Origin: Planctomycetota bacterium
GTDB taxonomy: Bacteria; Planctomycetota; Phycisphaerae; SM23-33; FEN-1343
DNA: 14,426 nt
Assembly: GCA_013203365.1 (NCBI GenBank)
Contig: JABMQG010000505.1
Location: 1-14,426 of the forward strand
Reading direction: 5' to 3'
The notes under the pieces were generated by a model. The model worked only from the letters and a program-made list of their open reading frames with translations, did not search any database and was not told the origin of the DNA. Below are positions 13,408-14,426 of the stretch, in pieces. The position numbers and the translations under genes were made by a program. Positions within the stretch are counted from its first letter, which is position 1. Every line of letters begins with the position of its first letter.

Positions 13408-14426
13408 ATGCGAGTCGCTGCCTTGTGTATTTTCCTTGTCGCCGGCTGCATGCCAGCACCGCAGCCAAACACCGACTCGCCGGTCGGCCGGATCGCGCCA
13501 GGCGGTGAGTCTTACATTCAGCCTTTACCCGTGCAGCAGCAACGGGCGTATCCTGAGACTGTCACCGGTCGATTTGTCAGTCTGGCCGATTTTGAAGACA
13601 GCGGCCTACTTGCCGGCGGGGGCCAGCTTCGCCATTTTGCCGTCAACCCCATCGACACCGGGCGACTGCGCAGAGTGCTGAACGTCACGCGAACCGGAAT
13701 CGGTGCCGTGGATGTGCTGCTGCCGGCGAAAGGGTCGCTGGTTTTTCGCACACCCTACATTCACGATTTCCGACCCTACACACTGCTGAGCTTGGCTGTT
13801 TGGGCAGAGGCAGTCCGCGACGATCTGGTCATTACTCTGAGCAATACGACCGCCACCTGGCGGGGGCCGCAACGGCTGGTTCGACCAGGGTGGAACACCG
13901 TCATGATCGACCTTGCTCGCCTGCAACGAAGCGGTACGTTCGACCTTGCGGATGTCAGGACGATCGAAATCCGATTCGCGTGTGCCGAGGATCCGATTTC
14001 GTTCGGCCTGGACGACATAATGCTGATCGACAACCGCCGGCAGATTGCCGACACACCGACTGGCGTGCAACTGCACAAGACGGGGCTGGACTATGTGCTG
14101 ACGTTACCAGGCTGGGACATCCCCATTTACATAGCCCAATCAGATGACGGACTTTGGCGGCTGGGTCCGTACCAACCGGCGGTTAATCTGGCGGCGACGA
14201 CAAATCCAGATCCCTCGCCGGCGCAACGCCCTGATGATCCACCCGCCCAAGGGGTCGCCCGCGAAGACCTCTCTGCCATGGGCCGGCGCACGGTCGGGAA
14301 TGTCGAACTGCTGGAAGCCAACCCAATTCGGCTGCGAATCCGCAATACGTGGTATTTCCCCCCGCAGCCGGGCGAGTGGGCCGACATGGACGTTCGACAA
14401 ATACGATGGGAGTACACCTTTTACGC
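13408..14426 (+). CDS. Lipoprotein with beta-sandwich-like N-terminal half, 3' truncated
   Basis: The frame is open from ATG 13408 to the window end (339 codons plus two bases), so the C-terminus is missing. A short N-terminal signal MRVAALCIFLVAGC puts a lipobox VAGC with Cys at residue 14. After a Pro/Gln-rich linker (15-50), residues about 52-210 look like a jelly-roll or galactose-binding domain. It contains LADFEDSG (59-66), LVFRTPYIHDFRPYTLLSLAVWAEA, RPGWNTVMIDLARL (159-172) and FGLDDIMLIDN (199-209). Residues from about 215 onward form a second region with Trp and aromatic residues and a Pro-rich loop (262-285). Such folds often bind glycans, but no substrate can be assigned. GGAG lies ten bases before the ATG. 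It follows the coiled-coil lipoprotein by 55 nt and may be in the same operon. Confidence 0.8.
   Translation, partial: MRVAALCIFLVAGCMPAPQPNTDSPVGRIAPGGESYIQPLPVQQQRAYPETVTGRFVSLADFEDSGLLAGGGQLRHFAVNPIDTGRLRRVLNVTRTGIGAVDVLLPAKGSLVFRTPYIHDFRPYTLLSLAVWAEAVRDDLVITLSNTTATWRGPQRLVRPGWNTVMIDLARLQRSGTFDLADVRTIEIRFACAEDPISFGLDDIMLIDNRRQIADTPTGVQLHKTGLDYVLTLPGWDIPIYIAQSDDGLWRLGPYQPAVNLAATTNPDPSPAQRPDDPPAQGVAREDLSAMGRRTVGNVELLEANPIRLRIRNTWYFPPQPGEWADMDVRQIRWEYTFY

Overview
The window is a GC-rich bacterial chromosome segment of mostly housekeeping genes. No insertion sequence, prophage, CRISPR array, tRNA or rRNA was seen. GC-rich intergenic regions, several lipoproteins and small proteins, a Gfo/Idh/MocA oxidoreductase and a sedoheptulokinase-like FGGY kinase suggest a Planctomycetota-type organism. 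That placement is an inference from gene content, not a phylogenetic result.

Layout. Bases 1-1731 (+) hold the 3' part of a large polytopic membrane protein that I do not recognise. A cold-shock protein (2064-2270, +) follows behind a good sigma70-like promoter and a leader of about 220 nt. The convergent gap 2271-2590 contains inverted repeats that could form a compact structured RNA. scpB (-) and infA (+) are divergent. A Gfo/Idh/MocA dehydrogenase (3931-4962, +) converges on the FGGY kinase.

From 9410 down to 5053 on the minus strand runs a translation cluster: infC, rpmI, rplT, pheS, then a tiny ORF and the FGGY kinase in the place where pheT commonly sits. infC has no ATG, GTG or TTG start compatible with a full-length protein. 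The best start is an AUC codon behind a strong Shine-Dalgarno sequence, the hallmark of IF3 autoregulation. The gaps between infC and rpmI (299 nt) and between rpmI and rplT (158 nt) are unusually long. They carry an internal promoter, inverted repeats and a short sequence shared with the infC leader.

From 12941 down to about 9470 on the minus strand is an overlapping operon: miaA, a CorC-type DUF21-CBS-CorC_HlyC membrane protein, a shorter DUF21-CBS paralogue, and a possible 52-residue ORF before a weak terminator. The miaA promoter is so close to the ATG that the mRNA may be leaderless. Divergent from miaA are a small coiled-coil lipoprotein and a second lipoprotein with a beta-sandwich-like N-terminal half that runs off the window end.

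The most notable items are the AUC start of infC, two small ORFs that may be real genes, the candidate structured RNA near 2347-2451, and the leader architecture of the infC-rpmI-rplT cluster. I did not find a clear new multi-gene defence or metabolic system.
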